Shown: in pieces, positions 38,171 through 51,289 of the stretch
Layout: each line of letters begins with the position of its first letter
Position numbering within the stretch: position 1 is the stretch's first letter
Assembly: GCA_936450465.1 (NCBI GenBank)
Contig: OW388293.1
Span: 24,763,860-24,827,859 of the forward strand
Reading direction: 5' to 3'
Source: Gibbula magus
Taxonomy: Eukaryota; Mollusca; Gastropoda; Trochida; Trochidae
Length of the DNA: 64,000 nucleotides
Program-made: the position numbers and the translations under genes
Notes under the pieces: generated by a model
The model's database searches: none
Seen by the model: the letters and a program-made list of their open reading frames with translations, nothing else
Told to the model about the DNA's origin: nothing

Positions 38171-40541
38171 CTTATACCGTCCATCAAGCATATGGGATAG
38201 ATGATAAAACAGAGGTATTATACATGATATACATGATGATGTTGGTATGATAATGAGACAACAAAGACAACAAGGTGAGATAGAATTTAGAATTTATAAA
38301 TATAATTTCATGTCACTAACAACTTGAAGATGCACTTTGTATTTTCATATTCATCAAATGCTCAAATGTAAAACTGTTGTATGATTTTCATATTTATATA
38401 TATGTTCACAACTTACAAGTAATCCCATTAAAAATCCAATAAACCTTATTTATTTTAATAATATTTTATTATCATGAACTTCAAGTCGGTTATCTGCTGC
38501 TATTTACATGTGTATTGCTATCACTGATCTTCTGTTGATTGTTCAGTTATTACGACAGAATATAAAGTGCTTTTCGATAATTGTGAAGATGTTTTACCCT
38601 TTTCACTACAGCAGAAACTAGTCACTACATATTAACATGTTGTGCCTTGTCTTTATGAGGTATGTTACGAAATGTTTGGACCTAACACAAGGACACCAAA
38701 ACAAAAGCACACATTCTTATAAGAATAATTAAAATCTCTAAACATGAAACACATTTATATAATTATGAGAAAAATCTAACTTTACTATGGTAATTAATTG
38801 AGTTTTAATTATACATTATCCACAATAATTACTATAAATATTAAGGTAACGTTCAGTAACGAACACGTCATGCGTTACGTGTGAAGTGTGGTTATTTTCA
38901 GCAAGCACGTGCTCTTACTCAAAGTATTTGAAGCATTCGTAAAATACCGAACACAAGTGCCTCCTTCATTACACGTCATATAATGCATAAACAGTATTTC
39001 CCCAATGATATAATTAATTAATTAGAGTTTCGCATATTAAGTGGCGCTTAAAATATTCTGACACTCTTAATGAGTGCATCCTGTCTGAGTCAGAATGTTT
39101 TTTCAAAGTACTTGTACATATATTCTTCCGCCTTCATTTGATTCAATCTGTATGTAAAACAATGTATGCGTGTATAATTTGATGTACTGCAAAAAAGTGG
39201 GATAATTTTGTTTATTCAGCCTTCAAGTCTACATGAACAGCATCGGCTTCGTGGCTTTATCTGTAAATCGTCATAGTTCATGTGTTAAAATTTAAATTTT
39301 CAAATTTGGTAAGATTATAAAACACTGCCAATATAATTATAAGCACGTTTAGATGTTCATCGCGTGATCTTTTAATTGAGAAAGGCAGATATGTAAATAT
39401 ACCCAATGAACTCAGAATTTGTAAATGTTGTAACCTAAATGTAGTAAAATGAATACCATTTTCTTCTTGTGTGTCCCATCTACTATACAATCCGAAGTAA
39501 ATATATCAAAAACAAATATCATGTCCATTCAAATAAATTTAAATTTACACTATTACTAAACACGTCGAACATCCAAGAACTTAAAAAGCTGTCCATATTT
39601 ATATTTTGTGCATTTGTACATAGAACAAACGTTGTATTTTAAATGTTTGAAATAATCATGTACTATAGGTCTGAGGCCTCTTCAGTACCGTAATAAAGTT
39701 GATCTTAGTTGAATTATAATCTTAAAAAGGATATGTAAACAGAAATAATTAAAAATAATATATAAACATGAAATCACAAGTCTTTTTTTTCATTTCACTC
39801 TATACACTTGTGTTACTTTGATAAAAAATCATTGTTGTCCTCACATTTGTAAGAAATGGTTATTTATCAGATGAATATGTGTAACATTTGATTAAAAAAT
39901 ACTATTAAAAAATAATATTTCCCCCGCCTAACTTGAATTCGATGTCCATACTTACGTACACTATTACAGAATTATGAAACATATTGTCGCATGTCGCATG
40001 ACAGGTGCAGAACATACACGCACATACTGAAGATGTTCTATTCTCAGGTAAATAGATTTATAAGTAAACACTTGTTTAGGTAGTTGAATCCAAGGACACA
40101 GTACAGATAAAGGACATAATTTCGAAAAGATAAAGTTCCGTAACCGTGGTTACAAAACAACAATATAAGTGTTGCAAGTTGATCCGGTTGAGTGAGTAAG
40201 AAACAGCATGACGACACAACCTCGTCTACCACTTGAAATACAAATGACTAAAACCCTAAAGAAAGTCATTCAAAACTACGAAATAAAACAGACTACAGAT
40301 ATATTTAAATCAACGTATTCATATACACTCTTATCAATAGTAATCGGAAGCATAAGGTCTTTCCCAGCTCACATGAATGCTTAAAATAGATATTAAAAAT
40401 AACAACCAATCAGAATACGAGGCTAATTTTAGAATCTCGGCAAGAGTATATGTGTTCAGCAAGGAAGTCTTTTGAGTCATATACTTTCCAGCGATTGAGC
40501 AGAGAAAGCAGGCGTTTAGAGACTACATAACAAGCTCAAAT

Positions 40542-40566
40542 ATGTTTTGTTGCGTGCAAAGACAAG
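40542..40566 (+). CDS. 25-base micro-exon 1 of the plus-strand Rho gene (MFCCVQRQ)
   Basis: ATGTTTTGTTGCGTGCAAAG is followed by a donor (CAAG then GTATGTG). It joins in phase 1 to the acceptor TTCTTACAG at 40946, giving V9-S-E-S-F-E before Met15. Met15 (ATG at 40964) is an alternative start that would drop the cysteines. The matching exon in the paralogue argues for the longer form. Confidence 0.72.
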
Positions 40567-42121
40567 GTATGTGTTTTCTTGTACGTGAAATATATATATG
40601 AACTGTACAATATTAGAATGAGAATATTTACAACTTCATTTTGACTATTAACGGAATAGATTTAATTTGGAATGGAAAGCTGTGAATACAGAAGTAAAAC
40701 TATCTTATAATATTAATGAATATCAATAATGTTATTGTCATATTAAACAGCACGATTACTAATATACAATTTATTTCAAATTACGAAAAATTACAAATTA
40801 AATCGTAACATTGGTCAATATTCCATTATAACAAACTGAAACTGAAACTGTGTTAAAATAAAACTATCATGAATAAATAATATGTTATTTTTAATACATA
40901 AAAATCAGCTAAAGTACCACCAACAATTTTATTTTTGTTCTTACAGTTTCCGAATCCTTCGAGATGGAGGAGGGCAATGTGATCAGAAAGAAGCTGGTGA
41001 TTGTAGGAGATGGGGAGTGTGGTAAAACATGTCTCCTGAGTCGCTTCTCTAAAGACGAGTTTGATGAGAATACTTACATACCTACAGTGTTTGAGGTTGA
41101 AGTGACCAGAGTACACTACCAGAAGAAAGAGGTTAGTTTTCCGTATAAGTTGGTCTTTTTTTAAAAAAAGAAATACTTTCTCTAAAATAAAAGTTGAAAA
41201 ATAAGACATTAATACTGAGAAGATTGTCTCATTGTACTGGAAATATTAATTTGTGGCTAATTAAGATTATTGAATTGGAATCGTAAAACAAATAGAAACA
41301 TATACATATACTATTGATGTTTCATAGATAAAGAAAAAGGTCAGTTAGTAAGTTATTATTTAATCGTGCCTCAAGATGATGTGGATCAAGTATTTGAACA
41401 CAACGTGCACCTAGAGTATGGGGATGAATCATTGAATAATATATATTCCTCTTCCTCAGAATCTGAAAGGGTATGAATGAACTTTTCTGGCATTATAACG
41501 ACACTCTCATTATCTTTTGCCCAAAATCCATTGTTAAATGGAAAGAGAAAAATCTACTGAAAAATAGTTATTTACTTAAGAATACTTCATATCGAGAGAT
41601 GCATTTGTGATATTAAAATATAATTACATTTTTACATTTTTGGGCTATTAAATTCTTACTAAGATTATATTCATTTACTTATGTTTCAGGTTGACCTTGT
41701 GCTATACGACACCGCAGGGCAGGAAGACTACGACCGACTACGACCCTTCTCCTACCCCGACACAGACATCGTCCTCATCTGCTTCTCCGTAAACAACCCG
41801 GACTCTCTGGAGAATGTCTCTTACAACTGGGCACCGGAAGTCCGCCATTTTTGCGGAAACGTGCCTGTTGTCCTGGTGGGAACTAAGAAGGATTTGAGAC
41901 CTGGACTTACAGAAGAGGAGTCCCAGAAATGCAAGTCCAAGTATACGACGTTTCAGCAGGGGAAGGAGATGGCTTACAGGATAGGGGCCGTGGACTACAT
42001 TGAATGTTCTGCCAAGACGGACGAGGCTGTTGCTGAAGTGTTCCAAAGAGGCGTTGCAGAGGCCATGAAGAAACGAAAGACGAAAATCTCGAAAATGTGC
42101 CCTTTCTTCAACACGAGGTGA
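40542..42121 (+). CDS. Atypical Rho-family small GTPase without CAAX box (213 residues)
   Basis: Exons: 40542-40566, 40947-41131, 41690-42121 (phase 1, phase 0; 642 nt). It is a Rho-type GTPase with P-loop GDGECGKT (29-36), switch I YIPTVFE with Thr55, [13 protein letters not shown] with Gln81, TKKD (135-138) and SAK (177-179). The sequence after Thr55 (VFEVEVTRV) differs from the RhoA effector strand, and Glu32 replaces the RhoA P-loop Ala. The tail [17 protein letters not shown] has a cysteine seven residues from the end, too far in for a CAAX box, so conventional prenylation is not predicted. The first exon encodes MFCCVQRQ, with two adjacent N-terminal cysteines as likely palmitoylation sites. 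Intron positions and phases equal those of the divergent minus-strand gene, so the two arose by local inverted duplication. Confidence 0.92.
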
Positions 42122-42251
42122 AGTTGACAGAATATGATTGACACTAAGCGGCAGACATTCCTCGGTCCAGTGTCGGACATTTACCCAGTGCTTTCATTGA
42201 CGGAGAGAACTTTCCACGTCATCGTCATTCCAGTGAATGAGTGAAAAAGTT

Positions 42252-42650
42252 AATAAAATGAAGAGATTTCATCAATCATAAGAAAATTTCAGAAAGAAAG
42301 ATGTTGTTCACGTGTCAAATGACAAAACCAAGCGACGCACATATATCATGCAACACGTAAACAATGTGATGTGATATTTTGCCTATTCTAGAGATGAAAT
42401 AAAATTACGCCATATATCTAACCATCAGAAGTATCAGAAACGATGTGCCAAGGGGATATACTGACTTTTCAGTTAATAGTATACACAACGTAATGGCTAA
42501 ACCACTTAGACTATGATGTACACCCTGCTTTTGTTGTTGTACAACTGATATAATACTCATGAAGTGAATTGCTATTCATTCACTGTGTTGTGAATGTTCG
42601 CATGTTGAGCTTTAATGTTTAATGGTATATTGATTTATTTTTGGAATAAA
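42252..42650 (+). terminator. Candidate polyadenylation signals of the plus-strand Rho gene
   Basis: AATAAA hexamers occur at 42252-42257 and 42645-42650, 131 and 524 bases after the stop. Either could end the transcript. Confidence 0.45.
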
Positions 42651-42699
42651 ATATATCGTTGTATTTGTATTGTATTACTTTATTGTTGTGAAATAAACG

Positions 42700-44120
42700 A
42701 AAAATGAAGATGTATATATGTTACTCGTTAGTTCTATTTATTTTTAAAAGTTGCTCTTGTCATTTACGTTCTTCTAAAAATACATAGACTAATTGATGAT
42801 GTGATGTAAGTTCAGTCCGCTCCATACCTGAAAACATCTAGTTTGAAGTATTGAGTCCCTGTTGAACGTTTATGCATGGATTTTTAGCCTTTTTGTGTCA
42901 CCTTTGACAAGAAACTGTATTCAAACTGTACATCTGTTCATCCAGCAGTTCAACTGGGGACCTGGTTAATGAAGTATCTATGACCTGCAGGCACTGCTGT
43001 TTGAGTTGGACATGGGTAAAATGCGAAGAGCGCATTGAGTATTCACGCTACTCAGGCTTCTTATAAATATAAATATACAAAAACGAATTCAACCTTATTT
43101 ACATAATATCGTGAAGAGTATCTGGTATATATACATACAACAAAGCTTGATATGATATACTTAACTATATTATAAGGTACAAATCAGGTCAACGATCAGA
43201 ACAAATTGAGTGTGATAATCCCATTGATCTAATCCGACTGTGCACTATAATCATGATAATGTTAATGCTTTGGCAAGTGCAACAGTCTGTTCACCGACAT
43301 TAGTATGTGTGGTTTGAAGCAACGTTATCACACAATCAAGACCTTGTAATTACAGGGAAATAAGACAGACCTTTACTACTTTAAGATTTTTTACAAATTT
43401 AACAAGATCCTGCATTCGTGTAAACTGACTGGAGAAATTTAAATTCGGACTAAGGACTTTAAAATCTATTATTAATTGAACTAATTATACAATTTATTTC
43501 CGATTTTGTAAGAAATTTTAGACAACTGTGTTGCAAAATAGACATGACACTGGCACACCGATATATACATTTAATAACTATTCTGGCATCAACATCATAA
43601 ATTACTTTGGCTCAGTCAGAAATGTGCACAATTTAATTCAACGCCACTAGGGACAAGGTTGTAGGGAATAATTAAATATACTTATATTTTCGTTATTATC
43701 ACAAATAAATAGGATTACACATCGATATGATTAAAAGAAGTGAAAATCCTAAATACACTCAACTGCAAATGAAACGCCACTACAAAATACAAGACATCTC
43801 AGTCAAAAGGGCCTTTTGGCTTTGTTTTATGACAATCTACAGTAATCAGGGGCTTATTTTATGTCTGCAAATATTTTACTTATTTTATTTCTACAGTAGG
43901 CCTATACTGTGGTGTATGAAAGTGAGAGTACGTCTTTACACAACACGTGTCTATCAGAGACAATCAATATCTGCTTTCTCCGACTGAGAACTATTTCGTG
44001 TTTGACTCTGTTGAAAATGAGGTGGCGTTTCTTTTGTGGTTGAACTCTTTGGTCACATTTAATAACTTTACGGATCCGCCTACCCAAAAATTCGAAAAGA
44101 AGAATATAATTTCAAACACT
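42700..44120. other. Intergenic, no gene seen
   Basis: AT-rich sequence. The open frame at 43727-43987 has no domain and no splice partners that I can find. Confidence 0.5.
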
Positions 44121-44126
44121 ATTTAA

Positions 44127-44705
44127 AGGGGCAGTAGCACGGTTATTTGCAAAAAAATATTTCAAATTACCTATTTATAATGATAGTTTGTACCATTTAA
44201 ATTTATTCGATTTTCAGTTAAAATAAAATCCATATTTTCACTGAGTTAAATAACATGAACGTGAATAATGAACGTCATTTACCAACTATATGCATGGTTT
44301 GTTAAATCTAATAAATAGAACACTTGACATGTCTCGTCGAAATCCATGTTTTCACGAGTGGCTAATATACATTTCTACTTCACTCGATGAGATATCCTCT
44401 ATTTACTTTAGAAGGGAAACCATCCTAGTACACAAACCAATTGTCCGTAGCAGTAGGTGTTGCGTATAGAGCAAAACTTACATCACGGCCATTTTATTGT
44501 GAACACATTTTATTATATGAAGGGCAATGAAATACTAGGATTTATCAGTGAAATAAACTGTCTATCAAGCTACAGTGAACATAACTTATATTTTCACTGC
44601 GAACAGTGATTGATATAATTTGAGAGAAGGATGTTTTATGATTGGTGAAATAATTTTAATACATTTCCTCGACTTATTTGAGCGAAAAAAGGTGCTACTG
44701 CCCCT
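44127..44705. mobile_element. MITE with TTAA target duplication, copy 2 (579 bp)
   Basis: The terminal inverted repeats are AGGGGCAGTAGCACG on the left and its near-exact complement on the right (outer 14 bases identical). TTAA is at 44123-44126 and 44706-44709. The interior shares blocks with 20515-20955. There is no transposase frame. Confidence 0.8.
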
Positions 44706-45500
44706 TTAAAACCTATATTTTTAAATCAAAGAACAATATGCAGTTTGTGTGTTACATTAATTGCAACATTTTCGAATATAGTTTGTCTGGAGATAGTGCG
44801 GTGTCGGCCCGGGAAGTGTAAAATATTTAGGCAAAATCGGATGTCCCAAGCATAATTTTCAGTTTGAGTCAAAGTAGAGTTTAGCCTAAAAATGTAGCTG
44901 CAGGGTATTTACTTGTCAAAACAAAACAGTCGGAAAGCGTTCACTTGTTAAAACAAAGCCCCTTAATTTATTGTCATTTATTTAGAAAACACATTTTGCC
45001 CCTGCTTCTCTTTTTTAAACTTGATAAGATGTATTTTATAAAGACAAAACAGTTTAAATTGCAACAAATAACAATTGCGTGGCATAAACGGTTATCTTCT
45101 AAAGTGGTTCAAAAGTTATAGATATATGCATAGATATAGACGTAGGCATGATTCAGGGACATTCCCGCCACGCCCATAGAGAAGGAGCAAGTAAAATAAC
45201 CATATATATAAATCTGAAATAATAATCTATATCAGTAACAAAAACACATCTGCTTGATAAACTCTCACAACTCTGAATGTATGTCGCGAAAAAGTTCCCA
45301 TTTTGTTTTTAAAAAGTTCAATGAGTCTCGAACTTACAAGAAGAAGATTCGTTATTCAGTTTTCGAAAAGAGTTACTCCCCTTGATTGTACAGATGGCGT
45401 CACGATAGGAAGATTGAGAAACTTCCGGATTGTCACCGTCACATGAACTTTTGTGTTTATTATCGAATTTAAGCAAAACTTTCGGAGGTAGAACAGGGGT

Positions 45501-48500
45501 ATGGATTTCTTTAAGAAAAAGCCAACTGTCGAACGTAAGTATATAGCTAATTGTTACCTAACAGTTCATAAAATGCTTTTTAACTTTCAAAATTTGAATC
45601 TTCGAAGACCAAGTTACACCTGTCAACTTACAGGATACAAAAACACCTTGCATTGTTATGATCACTGGGTGTTGTTCTTTGTGTCATAATTGTGATCTTT
45701 TATAATCTATGTTAGTAAAACCACATAAAGCGGAAGATAAAATAGTCAAAATTGTTATCCACTTCCCACAACCAAACTCAAGTCAAGATAAATAATGTTG
45801 TTTATCTTTTTTGTTTGTCAATTTGAATTCCGAAGGTTGAAAAGTCACCTATCTCATCTCAAGATCATCAATTTACTTTATAGACTGATCTAAAATATAC
45901 ACACAGTCCAAGAGAAGTGTTCTATAAAAGGAATTAAAGAGTAAATGTCCAAGGTTTTAAATACAAGTAGTAACATGTTAAAAACTGTCAACTGAATCAA
46001 CTAAAAAAACATAAATAATGAAACTTTATTGCTTTTTCAGGAAATCTGTTTTATATGAACACAGAGCTCAAACACAAAGATACATAGACATATTTATCTT
46101 CATAAATAAATTTCAGTCATTTTACATTTATTTGAAAGAATATTGTTTTTTGGAACAGATGGATGTTTATTGTATCGTTGAGTACTTGGTTTTCGGACAG
46201 CTCACATTTGCGTAGTTTTTAATGATATTTGTAGCCATGTGACATCATTAATACAAAGGAGAGGTCTCCGCTAGCGGTCAGAATAACATTTTTCGTGTGA
46301 AACTTCCTAAGATTTGTAATATTATAAATACAAACTTCACTCTTAAGCTTAAAATCTATCTCTATCCTGAACTATTGAAAGTGCCGTTAAACCCCAACTC
46401 ACCTCACCTCACTGCATGTTATGAAAAAGTCGACAATTTGAGCATTCAAACAAGTCATACCGGCTGCTGACAAAATTTCTACGTTGTCTTCAACGGAAGT
46501 TACATAAATAGCTTGGGTGTCCCTTTTTGGTATCGACCAATCAGATGTCCGAAAACGGCATACACTCGCTGACAGTCGAAATTCCGGATGTACTCACTAA
46601 ATGAGACAAGATAGTCATCAAAACATTTTCCCCGACGAATTGTCTCCAATTTATTTTAGAAAAAGCTCATATGGAAAAATAGGTGCGATGTCTTTATTAA
46701 TTTTCAAACAAGTATATTGTCAATATTGGTGTGTGTCTAAAGCGTCCGAAAACCAATCACTCGAGGTTACGGAAAAGAGTGAGTGCCAATAAATAAATTT
46801 TTAAAATAATGCTTCCTTCCTTTAATATCACAGAGCAAATTCGGCAGAATGATCGAGTTTTACGTAAACAACAGAGGGACATCGCCAGAGACAGAGGTTC
46901 ACTGGAAAAAGAAGAGAAGAAACTGGTAAAGAAAATATCAATAATTATTCATTGTAAATTTCTTAATTTTTGTAACCAGGGCCCATATTTTCGAAGCTCT
47001 CTTGTGCTAAGATAGTCGTAAGTGCCTTACATTAACATTGGCTTACAACTATCTCAAGTAACTCTTTATGTTTAAATTTGTAAGAAGTTTGTGTCTGTAA
47101 TATTAATTGTATATTTTACAGGAAATGGAAATAAAGAAGGCAGCAAAACAAGGAAATAAACAGGTAATTATGAAAACAGTTTTAATTTGTTCTTAGAATA
47201 ATAGTTTGCCATTCATTACAACCATTATATTGTCACATCAGTTTAGCAATATTGGATTTTATATAAATATGTAACATGTTTATCCACAACCTTAGTGGTT
47301 TTGGTGTGGTTATGTTACTGTTACTGACAGAAAAGCGTATTTACTTGAACCAAACTCTGACTATAAATAGTAAAAAACCTGATTTACTAAAATAAATGTG
47401 ATTATGTTACAATGTTATTATGTCAATGTTTTCATGATATTTTCACAAGTCCTTATCAATCACATCAAAATATTTTTGTTGACTGTAAATAATAAAGTTT
47501 AGTAATAAAATACATCAAGAACAATTATAGACTGGTGTAATCGGTCAATACCTATTTTAGGAACGGGTGAAAAACAGCTTAGACCAATAGTCAGTTGCAT
47601 TTTCACTGGTTCTTAAAAACAGGTTTTAAACTTCTCACTAGTTACAAATTATGCTAATTATATTTGATGAAATAAGTTTCTTGTCAGATTTACTGTATAC
47701 AACAGACAATGAGTACACCTTTGATGACCGCTCTGCAGTCTCATCAGATTCACTGTATACTGTTTGTTTCATTTGGCACACTACAAACCTGTATTGAGGT
47801 TATATTTTTATTTTATACCAACCAAAACAAGAATGTAGAAGCACCTGACATGTATACTGCATGTAGCACCTATAAGTATTGATGGTATTTGTCCTCATGA
47901 TAATACACAAATTGTTGGCTGATTATTAGGTTGTAAATTTCAGGCTGCAACCATATTAGCTAAACAACTACTGCAGTTACGGAAACAGAAAACCAAGTCC
48001 TACTCAATGGGCTCCAAGATCCAGTCCGTCGGGAACCAACAGAAGGTATGATCATTCCCTCTCTGTAATTGAACATCGATGTAACAAGAGCTGGAAACGA
48101 TTGTCTTCTCTCACAAGTTTAATTGGAATTTTCAGATTGTGTTGAAAGTAATATATATCGGCAATTAATTGATATTTTGTTTTTTAAACGACATAGATTA
48201 AAATAAGAATAAAATTATAACAATAACTGCCTTTCATCATGTCCAGATCTGATCTAATATTCAAATTAATAAGGCACTCTATCTTTTCAATTGAGGTATT
48301 TTTATCCAACAAATATGCACATCTTTCCATATCGTATATTATTTTTTCATAGTTGATGCACTCCAATATGAAGATGGCAAACGCAATGGGAACTACAACA
48401 AAGGTATCATGTCATTTTATCATAGCTTGACTACTTTTTGAACATTTATAAAGTAATTTAAGTACCGTATATATTTTCAGTACCCAGTTAATACTTATAA

Positions 48501-49839
48501 AATAACAAATGGCCGCTAAAAGCTGCAATATTGCCCAAGAGGCATCAAACAATAACTGAAACACTCATCCAACTTACAAAAAACCTTAGTCAGTGTGATC
48601 TGAATTTTTATTCATAAAGGCAACGACCATACCACATTATGAATCATCTTATCTATATTTGATGACCGTAAGATATGAAGATATAATATACCCTCTGTCT
48701 GTCTATCCGTGTAGACCATGACACAGATGAACAAGGTGATGGATCCTCAGAAGACCATGAAGACGATGCAGGAGTTCTCAAAAGAATCAACCAAGATGGA
48801 GATGTCAGAAGAAATGAGTGAGCACTTCAACCTTTATAAATGTTATATAATAAATATACTTGATGACCAGGAAATAAACCATCTACCAGTGTACAGTAGT
48901 AATACAAGACTGAGAGCAGTGAAAAGTTATCATGTTGTCTGCAGTTGGGTTGCAGTTCTCCCTTCAGTAATAAGTAATGCATGCTTATGTCAGTGTTGAA
49001 ATATGTTTGAAAAGTAGACGGCCAAAAAGTGTTCTTTTGTCTATTTAGATGTTAATATTAGGAAAAACCTCAAAACAGTTACCAGACTGACAAAAAGTTA
49101 CCTGGTTCCTGAGCAGTCACTGCTTACGAAATAAATCTAAAAATCTAAACCCAGTTGTCACAGCTCAATATAATCAACCATTTTCTGTGAACATGCAATA
49201 ATAATTGATTTCTACTCTCACTTCTTCCCCGACTGCAGTCAGCGACACACTGGATGATATCCTGGGCGAGTCGGGAGATGAGGAGGAGGAAGACGCAATC
49301 GTTAACCAGGTTCTTGACGAGATCGGTATCGAAATATCTGGCAAGGTATGTCATGCTCAAATCTTCATGGTGAGGACAGGTTTTCTAAAACTTGTAACTA
49401 CATTTTGTTGTTTGTCAAATGATATTGGATTCTGGTAACTGGTCAAATAGATTTAGTGAACTCTTAACTCAAATCTTACAAAGCCTCACAAAAGTCTCAC
49501 AAATCCTCAGATGCTATAGTTCATAGTTATCATGACATTAATATATTACCTTATAACTCAGTGAGTTCAAAAACTTAATCAAGCATGACCTTGAAAGTTT
49601 ATCTGTTGAAGCCATTTGGTTTTAAAATCATGATTACTATCTTGTAATGTGGCCCTGGCCCTCTCACTGCCACAGAATTGTTTCTTCATATTATACTTGT
49701 TTCAATCAATGCTAAGTTTCCTCCCTTTTCTCCACAGATGGTCAGTGCTCCCTCAGCGCATGGAGGAAAACTCGGAGAATCCTCAAAGGGTGCGGAGGAC
49801 GACATAGAGAGACAGCTGGCAGCTCTCAAGGATTTATAG
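45501..49839 (+). CDS. CHMP2B: CHMP2B, ESCRT-III subunit (210 residues, 8 exons)
   Basis: Exons: 45501-45534, 46834-46925, 47122-47163, 47944-48045, 48353-48403, 48715-48817, 49239-49345, 49738-49839 (633 nt, all GT-AG). CHMP2B is a soluble ESCRT-III protein that polymerises on endosomal, midbody and nuclear membranes and recruits VPS4. Marks: MDFFKKKPTVE start, the basic helix pair QIRQNDRVLRKQQRDIARDR, AKQLLQLRKQKTKSY, KVMDPQKTMKTMQEF, then the acidic hinge GESGDEEEEDAI, VNQVLDEIGIEISGK, and the C-terminal MIT-interacting helix DDIERQLAALKDL. Length matches the human protein (213) closely, and the VLDEIGIEISGK block separates it from CHMP2A. The start has a good context (GGTATGG). Nothing looks broken. 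Confidence 0.96.
46300..46425 (+). repeat. 3' tail fragment of the SINE seen at 51770 and 63865
   Basis: GAAAGTGCCGTTAAACCCCA followed by ACTCACCTCACC matches the GAAAGCGGCGTTAAA ... CACCT tail of the larger copies. It sits in CHMP2B intron 1. Confidence 0.5.
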
Positions 49840-51027
49840 TTGATGGGTGTGAATCGTACAAACACAAGTCCAATTTCTGGCAATGCAACCTCAAGTGTGT
49901 ATTATGTATAATGCTTGTCTGTGTGTGAGAGAGCTGTATGAATGTTTAAACCGTAACTCTTTACTGACTGAAGCAGGAATATTCAGTGCCCCCAGCCGGC
50001 CACAAGCGTTGATATTACGGTACTTTTAATGAAGATGTCTAAGAGGAAACTGGAACAATCTTAATACCAGTATCATCTTATCTCTGGAAGTTCGCTAATA
50101 CGATATTGAAGAATTAATAATTATTTGTTCATATGTTTTTTTTCTTTATTGAAACTGTCTCTTTAAAACTGCAAGTTATTTAATGCAAACCGTAATTAAA
50201 ATTTCAGTCAATTTCAATATTTACTATATTTTGTATGTTGAAGTATGCAGGTTGTCTTTACATTTAAATGAGAAATGTATCTGTTACTGATGAAATATGA
50301 GTGAGAATGTATGAAGAATGTTTTTGTAAATAGTAGCTTTCTCCTGTATGACGTTATTGTTTTCATTTTGTTTCTTTCCCATTTTAATTTGTTTCATTTT
50401 ATAATTTGGATTTAAAGTTTTCTAACAATTTGTATTAACATACAGCCAATTGTGACAATTCAATCCTCATAACATTCAAAGTTTGTGATGATCCTCAAAA
50501 TTTTATTCCAATTGCATTGAAAATTTCAGAAAAATGAAATAGAAAGTTTATTAGTAAACTAAGAAGTTAAGAGTGTCTCATATTGATACCGGTATGTAAT
50601 GTTCAGTGCAGCAGTCAAGTTTAGGGGGTGTGTTTGAATCAAATCAGACTAGTCATCAATAAACTTATATTCTACATGAACAATTAATTGAGAAGTCCAT
50701 ATGTGTGTACATATTATATTAATACTTCAATAGAATGATTGTCACAGGGTTAATTGTCTCTATCAAGAACATATCACTCATTGAATATTTGAAAACTTAA
50801 ATTTGAGTCGATTTAATATTGTCTTAATCAGGTTGTATCAAGTTGTACTTTGTTACATCTATATTTTTATCTATACACTGTGTGTATCTCTACAATGGGT
50901 GTAGAAAAGTGTAAAATGACATGTTTGTGAAATATTTAGTTATGATTAATCTTAAGATCAAAATGCATTTTTGTATATTGGTGATAATTACTGTAAATTA
51001 TTTGTGAAAAGTATTGTAAACAATAAA
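49840..51027 (+). terminator. CHMP2B 3' UTR with polyadenylation signal at 51022
   Basis: AT-rich sequence without coding pattern, ending with AATAAA at 51022-51027, about 1.2 kb after the stop. It is followed by a T-rich stretch, as expected downstream of a cleavage site. Confidence 0.5.
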
Positions 51028-51289
51028 TTCTCTGTACACTTTGTTCCTTTTTTAAATCCATATATGAATCTGGGATTTTGTTCAAGACCCATTTAAACCA
51101 CATAGTGGACTGAGTGCAATGTTCCCAGGGGTACAACATGAGTTGTATGACACATGAGTTATGTACAAATTTTTGTGTGTCTCCACTGGGATTCCAAACT
51201 GGGCACTTGGTGTGAGAGGCCAGAATGCTTACCACTACACTGTGCTTCAACAGAAAATATACAAGCCAAACATTGTGTTTGGCACAAAT

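Larger units (their letters stand above)
36047..40541. promoter_or_regulatory. Shared 4.5-kb head-to-head interval between the two Rho genes
   Basis: The two ATGs are divergent and about 4.5 kb apart, so both promoters must lie here unless there are further upstream exons. I see repeats (36600-38170, including a foldback and two single-arm elements) and AT-rich unique sequence, but no convincing core promoter motif. Confidence 0.4.

Noticed and set aside
41738..42046. 102-residue antisense frame over the plus-strand Rho exon 3
   Set aside because: Mirror of the GTPase codons. No independent support.
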